From positions 1-61,343 of the forward strand of contig NZ_SLWX01000019.1 of assembly GCF_004340525.1 (NCBI RefSeq): a stretch of 61,343 nucleotides of DNA, read 5' to 3'. Both the position numbers and the translations under genes were made by a program. Shown here in pieces: positions 9,007 to 17,502 of this stretch (the first letter of the stretch is position 1; each line of letters begins with the position of its first letter). This stretch comes from Chromatocurvus halotolerans. Lineage in GTDB: Bacteria; Pseudomonadota; Gammaproteobacteria; Pseudomonadales; Halieaceae. The notes under the pieces are model-generated. The model ran no database searches. It was not told where the DNA came from and saw nothing but the letters and a program-made list of their open reading frames with translations.

Positions 9007-10323
9007 TTACTCCGTGCTCGTGGTGACGTCAGAACGCTGACGCGCAATACGCTGCTCCAGATCGTTCCAGGCGGGGTGATCCGTGTGGGTGGCGCGCAGG
9101 AAAGCGAACAGTGCGGCCAGATCGGCATTATTCCAGGAGGCAAAGCCCGGCATGAGCACACCCTGGATTCCGCTCTCGTTGCTCACTCCCCGAAGAGTGG
9201 CGCGGATCAGGTTGACCGGATTATCGGCGTTCAACGCGCTGTTCAGGCTCAACTCCGGGCGCAGTACATTGGGGTCATCCGCGCTGTTGTAATGGCAGGC
9301 GGCGCAGCCGTTGCTGAACAGCTGCTCGCCTCGGTTCAGCTCACCCGTGTCATTGCTGCGCATCGCCATGCTTTCGCGCTGGGCGTCGGCGATGCGGCGA
9401 CTCGCCTGAGCGGCTGTCTGATCCTCTGGCAACGCCCCGGTAACGTCGCTGAAATAGGTGGCCAGCGCACGAATATCGCTATCGTCCACAATACCCAGAC
9501 CCTGGTGTACCACATCCGCCATTGAGCCGAGGGCAACGCCGTGGTAGGTGGACGCACCCTCACGCAGGTAGGTGTAGAGTTCGCTCTCTGTCCAGGCCAC
9601 CGGTGGGGGATTCCCGGCAGACATTGCAGGGGCATACCAGTTGTTCACCATCGCTCCGTCGTAGTCCCGATCCTGGTTTTCGGCGCCAAACGTGTTGCGC
9701 GGTGTATGGCAGGCGGAGCAGTGTGCCAGCCCCTCGGCGAGATATTCGCCGCGGTTCCAGGCGTCGCTTTTTTCCGTGTCTGGCTGCCAGACGCCGGGCT
9801 CAAAAAACAGCAGTTTCCAGCCGGCCTGCAGCAGACGAATATTGAAAGGAAAGGTCAGATCGTTCTCCGGTGCCCGGGCATCGACCGGTTCGCGGGTCAT
9901 GGTGTAGGCATAGAGCGCCTGCAGGTCCTCATCCCTGACTCTGGTGAAGTGGGTGTAAGGGAAGGCAGGGAACAGATGGGAGCCGTCGCGGGCCACCCCC
10001 TCCCGCATGGCACGGATAAACGCCGCCTCTGACCAGCGGCCAATACCGCTCTCGGGATGGGGAGTGATATTGGTGGCGTAGAGTGTGCCGAACGGCGTTG
10101 GGAAAGCGCGGCCGCCGGCATAGGGACGCTCGGGATCGACCGTATGACAGCTCTGGCAGTTGCCGAGCCCGGCGATCACTTCCCCCCTGTCGATCTGCCG
10201 CTGGCTGAACGTATCCTCTGCCGGTGCGTCCTGCTGCGCGATCGAGCTCTCCCACGCCAGGATCAGCATCGCCATCAGCAGCAGAACAAGGAGCGCAACG
10301 GTACCGATGGCCAAGCGTTTCAT
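9007..10323 (-). CDS. Tri-haem membrane-anchored cytochrome c, electron acceptor of the Mo hydroxylase
   Basis: This 438-residue protein has an N-terminal membrane anchor or signal (RLAIGTVALLVLLLMAMLILAW) and three haem-binding motifs, CQSCH, CSACH and CAACH, near residues 57, 205 and 335. The three-domain layout matches cytochrome subunits of membrane-bound alcohol and aldehyde dehydrogenases. It should pass electrons from the periplasmic Mo hydroxylase to the respiratory chain. Conserved stretches such as GRAFPTPFGTLYATNITP near residue 70 are typical. A GTG at 10326 directly precedes the ATG at 10323, and both fit the AAGGAG site. This is the first gene of the three-gene minus-strand operon. 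Confidence 0.9.
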   Translation of the reverse strand: MKRLAIGTVALLVLLLMAMLILAWESSIAQQDAPAEDTFSQRQIDRGEVIAGLGNCQSCHTVDPERPYAGGRAFPTPFGTLYATNITPHPESGIGRWSEAAFIRAMREGVARDGSHLFPAFPYTHFTRVRDEDLQALYAYTMTREPVDARAPENDLTFPFNIRLLQAGWKLLFFEPGVWQPDTEKSDAWNRGEYLAEGLAHCSACHTPRNTFGAENQDRDYDGAMVNNWYAPAMSAGNPPPVAWTESELYTYLREGASTYHGVALGSMADVVHQGLGIVDDSDIRALATYFSDVTGALPEDQTAAQASRRIADAQRESMAMRSNDTGELNRGEQLFSNGCAACHYNSADDPNVLRPELSLNSALNADNPVNLIRATLRGVSNESGIQGVLMPGFASWNNADLAALFAFLRATHTDHPAWNDLEQRIARQRSDVTTSTE

Positions 10324-10466
10324 CACCTAGAGTCTCCTTTGTCAGTTGGCCAATGCTGATGGACTGTCTTCAGAGTAGCAGCCCATCGGAGAGGCGTCTA
10401 ACGGACATCCTGCGCTGTTATCGCAGCATCGTCGGCGGTCTGCGAGCGCCCTCATCACGGCAGAGA

Positions 10467-11444
10467 CTATGCGCCCTGGATAACGCTGATAACGAGCCAG
10501 ACGTTATAGGCAGCGAAGGCGAGAAGCAGCATCGCACCCTCTGGCCGACTGATCCGTCCCGGCCCGCGACGACGATAGGCCATCACGAGCACGCCCGCGG
10601 TCAAAGCCATCATGACCGGCCAGTCGCGCAGCAAGAGATCGGGGGAGAGGGCGGGCATGGGGGAAATACTGCCGGCAATGCCCACCACCGCCAACAGGTT
10701 GAACATGTTGGAACCCACGACGTTGCCAATGGCAATGTCGTGCTCGCCCTTGCGCGCAGCGATGACGGAGGCCGCCAGCTCGGGCAGCGAGGTGCCCAGC
10801 GCCACGATCGTCAGGCCAATGACCAGATCGCTGATGCCCAGTGCCTCCGCGATGTTGACCGCCCCCCACACCAGAATGCGGGAGCTGATGACCAGCAGGA
10901 TCAGGCCAGCCACCAGCCAGAACAGGGCGCGGCCTCGTGTCATGGCGTGGGCAGCCAGCTCCACATCGGTCTCCGCTTCCAGAGAATCTCCCCGTCCGCG
11001 CACCGCCGTGAAAACGCTCCAGCCCAGCAAGGCGAAGAAGCCCGCCAGCAGCAGAAAGGCCTCGCCACGGCTGAAGGCACCATTCCACAGCAGGGCGCCC
11101 AGCACCAGGCCGATGACGAACAGCAGCGGCAGCTCTTTGCGAACGATACTGGAGTGGACGGCAATCGGCGCGATCAGCGCGGTAATTCCGAGAATCAACC
11201 CGGTATTGGTGATGTTGGAGCCTAGCGCATTGCCCATCGCCAGGTCAGGATTGCCGTCCAGCGCCGCCATGGCGGAGACCACCATTTCCGGCGCGGAAGT
11301 GCCGAAGCCCACGATTACCATGCCGATAACCAGTGACGGTATCCCGACGTGTGTGGCGGTTGCCGCCGCCCCCTCCACGAAGCGATCCGCGCTCCACAGC
11401 AGCAGAACGAAGCCGGCCAGAATAGCCAGTGAGGCCAATAACAT
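10467..11444 (-). CDS. Calcium/sodium antiporter of the CaCA family (YrbG-like)
   Basis: This 325-residue inner-membrane exchanger has about ten hydrophobic helices in two inverted halves. Each half carries the alpha-repeat signature, GFGTSAPEMVVS near residue 47 and ALGTSLPELAAS near residue 205. Each is followed by a GNxxGSNxxN motif (GNALGSNITN and GNVVGSNMFN). These residues line the ion-binding site in the family. Length is normal for bacterial YrbG-type members. Exchange of Ca2+ for Na+ or H+ is the family role, and the exact ion is not proven. An AGGA ribosome site precedes the ATG. Confidence 0.92.
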   Translation of the reverse strand: MLLASLAILAGFVLLLWSADRFVEGAAATATHVGIPSLVIGMVIVGFGTSAPEMVVSAMAALDGNPDLAMGNALGSNITNTGLILGITALIAPIAVHSSIVRKELPLLFVIGLVLGALLWNGAFSRGEAFLLLAGFFALLGWSVFTAVRGRGDSLEAETDVELAAHAMTRGRALFWLVAGLILLVISSRILVWGAVNIAEALGISDLVIGLTIVALGTSLPELAASVIAARKGEHDIAIGNVVGSNMFNLLAVVGIAGSISPMPALSPDLLLRDWPVMMALTAGVLVMAYRRRGPGRISRPEGAMLLLAFAAYNVWLVISVIQGA

Positions 11445-11471
11445 AAAGGATTTCCTGTGAGCTGCGCGGGT

Positions 11472-12206
11472 TTATCTTTGCTGAACGGACGCCATGATCT
11501 GTCGGTCAAGCTCTGCTGCCATGCCGTCAGGAAGCCGCAGTGCCTTCGCCAGCTGATCCAGCCATGCGCGCTCCATCGGGTTCTGATCATCGACAATGAC
11601 AGCGCTTACCAGGTACATTTCACGCGCCGCCTGCGGCGAATCTGCCTGGCCTGCCAGCGCTTCCGCATCGAGAGGGGCATCGAACTGTCGCTCGACCCAT
11701 GCATGCAGCTCGGCATCTGCACCGAGGCTGTCAATCTCCCGCGTGATGAGCGCGCGCTCATCCGCATCCACATGGCCGTCCGCTCTGGCGGCCATGATCA
11801 TGGCCTGGAGGATTTCCAGGCCCCGCTGTTCCTGCGCATGTCCCTGGAGTTGCTCCAGCGGCTGTCCCTCCTGCTGTGCCAGCGCCTGCGAACTGGCCTG
11901 CGAGGAGCCCTTCTGCTGGTTCTGGTAGGCATTCCAGGCAAGGTAGCCGACCCCCGCAAGCGCGCCGTATTTCAGGGCTTTGCCACCCAGCTTTCGACCT
12001 CGCTTCGAACCTACCAGCATGCCCAGGGCCCCGCCCCCGAGAAGGCTTTTCACATCGATTCCGCCCGCCGCTCCCTGACTGCCCGCGAGTTGCGATGTCA
12101 GGTTGCCTACAATTTTGCCAATATCCATGTCGTTGCCGGAGCCCTGGCCGGAGGATTGTCCGCCAGCCTGTTTCAGCAGCTGATTCAGTATCGAAGACAC
12201 ATTCAT
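11472..12206 (-). CDS. DUF533/TerB-like protein
   Basis: This 244-residue protein starts with a low-complexity region rich in Gly, Gln and Ser (residues 1-60), then a glycine-rich hydrophobic segment near residues 75-100. The C-terminal part (about 120-244) is helical and TerB-like, with the acidic motif MIMAARADGHVDADERALI that recalls TerB metal-binding sites. The layout matches the YebE/DUF533 family, whose biochemical role is unclear though envelope stress has been linked to it. A GGAGA site precedes the ATG. It lies 27 bp upstream of the antiporter gene on the same strand and could be co-transcribed. Confidence 0.75.
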   Translation of the reverse strand: MNVSSILNQLLKQAGGQSSGQGSGNDMDIGKIVGNLTSQLAGSQGAAGGIDVKSLLGGGALGMLVGSKRGRKLGGKALKYGALAGVGYLAWNAYQNQQKGSSQASSQALAQQEGQPLEQLQGHAQEQRGLEILQAMIMAARADGHVDADERALITREIDSLGADAELHAWVERQFDAPLDAEALAGQADSPQAAREMYLVSAVIVDDQNPMERAWLDQLAKALRLPDGMAAELDRQIMASVQQR

Positions 12207-12379
12207 TGAGCAGATTCTCCCCGTCTCAGGTGACCAGTCAGGTGGGCCAGTGGCGCCTCGCGGCTTACTGTATCATCGTTCATCGTAAAGCCATGCCTGC
12301 CGCGCGAAAGTCCCGGCACTGCGCTCCAGAGAAACCCAATCCTTTACACCGCCAGAGCGGCCCAGGAGGAATGTCATCC

Positions 12380-12889
12380 ATGCCCGAGTCAGCGCCAGAC
12401 CCAACAAAGCCGCACCAACTGACGCTGTTGTTCATCTGCACACACAATCGCTGTCGCAGCATCCTGTGCGAGGCGTTGGCCCGGTATCTGGGACAGGGCA
12501 GAATTGCCGCTTTCAGCGCAGGCAGCCAGCCCGCGGGAAACGTGCATCCCGAGACGCTGCAGCACCTCAAGTTGCGCGGCGTACCGACCGAGGGGCTTCG
12601 CAGCCAGTCATGGGACGACTTTGCCGATCTGTCGCCGGATGCCGTGATCACCGTGTGCGACAGCGCAGCGGGAGAGCAGTGCCCTCTCTGGTTCGGTAAG
12701 GTGGTCAAGGTGCACTGGGGTCTGCAGGACCCGTCGCGCGCTGAGGGATCGTCAGCCGATCGCGCCGCGGCCTTTGAATCCGTGTTGCAGATCATTGAAG
12801 CACGTCTTGGGCAGCTGCTGACGCCGGAGCTTTCGACCTTACGTGGCGATGCGCTATGCGACGCTCTGATCACGATTTCCGAGCGCTGA
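12380..12889 (+). CDS. arsC: Low-molecular-weight phosphatase-type arsenate reductase
   Basis: This 169-residue enzyme has the C-x5-R signature CTHNRCRS near residue 22 of the LMW-PTP fold. It also has CDSAAGEQCPLW near residue 96, where thioredoxin-coupled arsenate reductases carry the resolving cysteines. Those features favour reduction of arsenate to arsenite over phosphotyrosine hydrolysis. AGGAGGA at 12364-12370 abuts an ATG at 12371, leaving no spacing. The ATG at 12380 sits 9 bases after it and is the better start. No arsenite efflux gene or ArsR regulator is visible beside it. Confidence 0.8.
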   Translation: MPESAPDPTKPHQLTLLFICTHNRCRSILCEALARYLGQGRIAAFSAGSQPAGNVHPETLQHLKLRGVPTEGLRSQSWDDFADLSPDAVITVCDSAAGEQCPLWFGKVVKVHWGLQDPSRAEGSSADRAAAFESVLQIIEARLGQLLTPELSTLRGDALCDALITISER

Positions 12890-12940
12890 TACAAACGGCC
12901 GACGCACGGAGCCCAGAAGGTCTGGCCTGATCATCTGCCG

Positions 12941-14650
12941 CTACCGGCCTTGCTGACTCACTTGGCCAGCTTGCAATAGCCAGTGCGGGAGCTGATCCGG
13001 TACCCGACCGGTCACTGCAGTCCGGACACAATCCGACAGGCTCCCGAAGCGCACCCCGCGACCCGTGAGCCCGGTCGCGTAATGCGAGTATTTCCCGGAA
13101 TTGGTCATCAGGACCTTTGCGGTGCTAGGAAAAACGGGTTCGGTGATGGAACACCAGCAGAGATCCGGGATGACCTGCACTCCCGACTGCTGCAGCCTCT
13201 CGAGAATGCCTTCTGACTTCGCCACCGAGAGCACCTGGCGCCCTACGGTGACAATCATCTGCGTGCCGGCATGACAGCGCTGCCCCTGCAGCAGTTCGGC
13301 AAGCCTGCGACATTCCGCCAGCGAGGCGTGTGGGCTGCCGATGGCCACCAGGTCCACTTTGTCATCTGCCCGGTTGAAGTTCCGCCAGACCTGCGCCAGA
13401 TCGTCGGGGGTAATGGGAAGCCGCTCTGAACCGGGCAGCACAGCAAGGTGTGCCTCGGGGGTATGCCCCCTCACATGCAGCATGGGAGCGGCGGAGGTCG
13501 TGCCGAACGCCGCGCACAGGGCTTTGAGATCGTCTTGTGAAGGAGCGGTGCTTTCCAGACCGGTGAGCACGGGAATCTGCCGTGGCGACAGCGCTCCTGC
13601 CAACCAACCGAGCATCGGCCACAGAGCGTCATCGAAGGTGTCGGGCAGAACCACGTGGATCTCACGCGCCGGCCGACGGCTGTCAGTGGCATAGACACCG
13701 GTGTTGGGAGCGCGCCCGGTCATGGCAATGAACAGATCAAGATAGTCAGGGTGTTTCACGGTGCGCGACCCCAGGACAGAGTTTGCATAGATAACCGCAT
13801 TCGACTCGGACCAGCCGATGGCCTCTCCGGCGACGGGTGCGTCCTCAAGAAGATAGGGTGCGCAGGTGAAGGTGGGCTGGGCGCCCATGGCGACGTAGGC
13901 GTCTGCAAGGCGGCTCGCCCTGTCCCCGAAATCCTCAGCGACCCCCTGGTGCGTCCAGTTCTCCCGGTCGACGGATATGGCGTTGATGGTGGTAGGGATA
14001 CAGACCCTGGCCCCCATCTGCTGCATCTTTTCGGCGAAGTCGAGATTGGCATCATGCGCAAGAATGCAGCCGTCGATATGTGCCCGCGAGACGTCGACGA
14101 GATCTGTCGCTCCCTGCGCAGCGGCCATCAGGCACAGGACCTCCATGGCCACCTGCTGTGCCAGCCCCTGGCGACCATCAAGCATCGCACGGTCTGGGTC
14201 AGTCAGATAGACAGCCTCTGTGCCGACCGGTGCCAGCGGGACCGCTTGATCCTCGAAGCGCAGAATGCCGCCGTCAATGGACGCGTGGGATGCCTGTGAC
14301 AGCGCACGGAAGAGGGGTGGCGATACCCGCAGGACCACGACCGTCGCGTTGAACAGTCGCGCCGCAATCATGGCGCCCAGCGTCAGAATGTCCTCCGGCT
14401 CGCTAAACACCAGTGCAGCGGGCGCCCTTGCGTTGCGCGCAAGCTGCAGCAGTACGCCGCTGCCGCTGCAGGAACCGCGGGATGTCGGCATCAGAACCAC
14501 GCGCCCGGCAAGCGCAGTGCCGTGCTCGGGATGGTGGGCGTCGATAATGATGCCCGAGTCGGGATCCACCCCGCCCCAGAAGCTAAGGCCCTCGCTGCAG
14601 GTAACGACGGCGCCCTGCGCGTTGCCGGGGACAAGCATTGTTGCACGCAT
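12941..14650 (-). CDS. Fused aconitase X (cis-3-hydroxyproline dehydratase family)
   Basis: This 569-residue protein joins the two parts of aconitase X. The small swivelling domain comes first (about residues 1-130; MPTSRGSCSGSGVLLQLAR is its signature, followed by LTLGAMIAARLF). The large catalytic domain (DUF521) follows, with HIDGCILAHDANLDFAEKM near residue 195 and ARVCIPTTINAISV near residue 216. Bacterial single-chain AcnX enzymes studied so far are iron-sulfur dehydratases of cis-3-hydroxy-L-proline. That substrate is inference here because no proline-catabolism gene is adjacent. The ATG at 14650 has a GGGAGTGG site and I prefer it to the upstream frame extension to 14680. Confidence 0.82.
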   Translation of the reverse strand: MRATMLVPGNAQGAVVTCSEGLSFWGGVDPDSGIIIDAHHPEHGTALAGRVVLMPTSRGSCSGSGVLLQLARNARAPAALVFSEPEDILTLGAMIAARLFNATVVVLRVSPPLFRALSQASHASIDGGILRFEDQAVPLAPVGTEAVYLTDPDRAMLDGRQGLAQQVAMEVLCLMAAAQGATDLVDVSRAHIDGCILAHDANLDFAEKMQQMGARVCIPTTINAISVDRENWTHQGVAEDFGDRASRLADAYVAMGAQPTFTCAPYLLEDAPVAGEAIGWSESNAVIYANSVLGSRTVKHPDYLDLFIAMTGRAPNTGVYATDSRRPAREIHVVLPDTFDDALWPMLGWLAGALSPRQIPVLTGLESTAPSQDDLKALCAAFGTTSAAPMLHVRGHTPEAHLAVLPGSERLPITPDDLAQVWRNFNRADDKVDLVAIGSPHASLAECRRLAELLQGQRCHAGTQMIVTVGRQVLSVAKSEGILERLQQSGVQVIPDLCWCSITEPVFPSTAKVLMTNSGKYSHYATGLTGRGVRFGSLSDCVRTAVTGRVPDQLPHWLLQAGQVSQQGR

Positions 14651-14722
14651 TTCATCCACTCCCTGGTTGATCAAGGCCACCCACCGGCAGTATTGGCGAC
14701 CTAGACAAAAGGGACCGGGCCA

Positions 14723-16798
14723 TCAGAAGGTATACAGCACCCGGGCGAACAGGTTTAAGCCCTGCGCCGGCAACCGTTCCCCGATGATAACATCGGGATT
14801 GCTCACCCGGTTGTAGCCACCGAGATGCGGCGCATACTTCCGGTCCAGTAGATTGTCCGCCCCCGCTGCCAACTGCAGGGCCGGGCTGACCTGCCATGCG
14901 CCATGCACATTTACCACGCCGTATCCGGATGATGGTTGTTCACGGTTGGTGGCGCTGATATCGCGCTGTGAGGCATAAACGACAGTCTCCACGGCGGCGC
15001 GCAACGAGCCCAGCTGCAGCGATGCGCGCAGCGACACATTGGGCGGTGCAATCCGGTAGAGATTGTCATCAACATCCCTGCGCGTGGCCCGCACGTAGTT
15101 CACCAGTCCGGAGAACTCAAGCCGTTCGCCGACTCGCCAGGACCAGTCCATGTCGAGTCCGTACAGCTCGGCTTCGACATTGGTGAAGCGCAGAGGGGCA
15201 GGGCGCCGGGTGTTGTTGGCGGCGTTCATCATGCGCACCATCTGCGCTCCCGGATCATCTTCAGCCAGGGGAGTGCCCTGAATATAGTCATCGATACGCG
15301 TGTAGAAAAGCCTGGGATGCAGACGCAAACGCTCGCCCAGGTAATCAAACCCGATTTCGGCAGTGCGTGAACGCTCCGGGTCGAGATCGACGTCTCCGAC
15401 ATACAGCTGTCCATCGGCCAGGCCCGCGGTGGCCTCCAGCGGCAGCCAGAGGTAGCGTTCCTGGTAGCTGGGGGCACGCTGCTTCTGCGCCAGGCCTGCG
15501 TAAAGTGTCATCGTTTCTCCAAGCCGGTGCGTGAATTTCGCCACCAGATCCACATTCGTGTCCGCCTGTTTCCGGTCTGCGGCGTTAAAGGCGTCTCTCA
15601 GTGACTGCGCTGGCGGCATGATCATTGCGGGCGTCGCGTTCACGCTACCCGCATCGGTCCGGACACTGTTGATCCGCAGCCCGAATTCAGCGCTCAATCC
15701 GGCACTGATACTGTGTTCCCGCTCAACAAACAGGCCGAGCAAGCGCCTTTCAGCGGAATTGAAATTGTCGACGAAGAACATCGGATTATTCGGATTGTCG
15801 ACATCGGAGTCGTGCTCTTCACGGAATCCATCGATGCCGGCCCGCCATACCCCGGCGTCATCCTCACGCGCCACCTGGAGGCGAAAACCGCGATTGGAGC
15901 TTGTCGCGATATTGCGTCGATGCATTCCTGCCGGCGGAGGGGGACGCAGATGGAAATTGCTCATGCCGTGATCGAGTTCGCTCCCGTACAAAGAGGCTAC
16001 AACGTCGTAGATACCGCTCGGCGAATAGCGGTAGGTAAGTGTGTAGAGGTCGCCTTCGAAATAGCGTATGTCCATGGCCAGGGCAGGCGTCCCGGCATCG
16101 CCGGTGTCGTTGCGGCCATAGTCGAACTGCAGGCTGTGATCACCCCATCGTGTCCCGTAACCGATGTCGTAGCGCTCCCGCTGGTAATTCGACGGCAGAA
16201 TCTCCCCGCTGGGAAAGTCCGCATCGTCACCCTGCTGCAGCATGGCCGACACCTTGAATCGGTGGTGTTCATTGCTCGCCTGAACATCGGCATCCATCTG
16301 GTAGCCCGCATTGACCGTCTGAGCAAGCGCCATGAGACGCCCCTCACGCTGAAAACCCGGACCGTTGCCAAAGTCGATGCGTCGGGTTCGTGCGTCAATG
16401 GCACCACCCAGGGATTCCTGCGCCACACTGACCGGCGCGATACCGCGGTAGACCTCCAGGCTCTCGAGCTAGGCCGTCACCGCATAAGAAATTGGGGGAT
16501 CCATCCAGTTGGGACCGGCGGGCGCCAATTGTGAACCATTCATCGTCATGGCGATCCTGGGACCGAACAGACCGCGATATTGCGGGATGCCGGTGAGAGG
16601 GCCGTTGCTGGTGACGTTGGCGCCCGGGGCTTCATGCAGAAGCCTGGCGGCATCGGGAGACACCGACAGGGCTGTTGTCACATCTATTACCCGCGTGTTG
16701 TGCTTCGCGGTCACCAGTAACTCTTCGAGGTCCTGCGCCACAAGCGCGGAGTGGGTCGCTGCGCCCAGCAGGGCGCAGAAAAAAACAGAGGTTCGCAT
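14723..16798 (-). pseudogene. TonB-dependent receptor interrupted by one in-frame amber codon
   Basis: Two pieces in the same minus-strand frame make a complete 691-codon receptor broken only by TAG at 16469-16471. The first 109 residues hold the signal peptide (MRTSVFFCALLGAATHSALVAQ), the start of the plug and SNGPLTGIPQYRGLFGPRI. After the stop, LESLEVYRGIAPVSVAQESLGG continues the plug, and the barrel ends LFARVLYTF. The family normally has Gln or a similar residue at the stop position, so one C-to-T change (CAG to TAG) would explain it. The plug wording resembles OprC/NosA-like copper receptors, and the small protein upstream fits a copper context. The rest of the frame shows no decay. 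It may be a recent pseudogene, a sequencing error, or a read-through codon. Confidence 0.8.
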
Positions 16799-16904
16799 AG
16801 CCGTCTCCAGGGGCTGTGCTCAGCACAGCCTGAAAAGCGGGGCCATCACAGACGGTCCCGGTAAATTCGAGGGTTATCGCTGCGGTCAGAAGCCGCGGGG
16901 AGAC

Positions 16905-17345
16905 TCAGGCCGGCGGTGAGCGAACGGGGGGGCGCAGCCAGGCTGGATTGCGGGTAGCCGGCCCGCCGGGTGCACGTTGCACCCGCGAGATCGACTCCGG
17001 AGCGTCGGCGTCGGCGAAAGCCAGGCCGGCGGGCAGCGCGCTGACGCCGGCGAACTGGCAATCCGGTTCTGCGCTAATGGGAGAGACAGAAATGTCAGCG
17101 CCAGCGCCGTGATGCCCCGCGTGTGGATCGCCGTACTGATGGGCGAGTGACACTGAGTCTGTCAGTGCACTGATAATCAGCGCGCTCCGGGTATCGCCCG
17201 GGCAGAGGTGGAACGGCGTGCCGGACGCCAGCGGCGCCGCCATGTAGCCCGACGGCACGACGGCCGCGGCAACGAGGTAAGCCAGGACACACAGACTTAT
17301 CCGTATCGGTCGACGCGCGCGCTGCAGGGTCTGGATCAGGAGCAT
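16905..17345 (-). CDS. Small exported/membrane protein, DUF2946-like
   Basis: This roughly 146-residue protein has one N-terminal hydrophobic segment (ISLCVLAYLVAAAVVPSGYM), then FHLCPGDTRSAL, a histidine-rich patch (HAGHHGAG) and a later Cys (DCQFAG). Pro-x-Gly-Tyr-Met followed by a Cys-Pro pair and histidine clusters recalls the DUF2946 family, which often sits beside copper-linked TonB receptors. That supports a copper role for the receptor downstream, but the assignment is by eye. The ATG at 17345 and a GTG at 17363 are both possible starts. No strong ribosome site decides between them. Confidence 0.55.
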   Translation of the reverse strand: MLLIQTLQRARRPIRISLCVLAYLVAAAVVPSGYMAAPLASGTPFHLCPGDTRSALIISALTDSVSLAHQYGDPHAGHHGAGADISVSPISAEPDCQFAGVSALPAGLAFADADAPESISRVQRAPGGPATRNPAWLRPPVRSPPA

Positions 17346-17440
17346 GGCTTCAGTATAAGCCACCGATTGGCAGAAGGTGGCATTCTCTTGAAAACGGGCA
17401 GTTCAAGCCCTGCCCGGGACGGTCAGCGGTTTTCGGACCC

Positions 17441-17470
17441 AAAAAAACCGGAGACTCTCATCCCCGGTTT
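17441..17470 (-). terminator. Rho-independent terminator of the ectoine operon
   Basis: On the minus strand AAACCGG pairs with CCGGTTT across a 12-base loop, and the 3' arm runs into seven T residues. It lies about 30 bp after the aspartate kinase stop and should end the ectABC-ask transcript. Confidence 0.8.
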
Positions 17471-17502
17471 GTCGTGTATCCTGCAAATCAGGATCTGGCG
17501 TG

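Noticed and set aside
10612-11460. 282-codon open frame opposite the calcium/sodium antiporter gene
   Set aside because: Antisense shadow; the opposite strand has the duplicated exchanger motifs.
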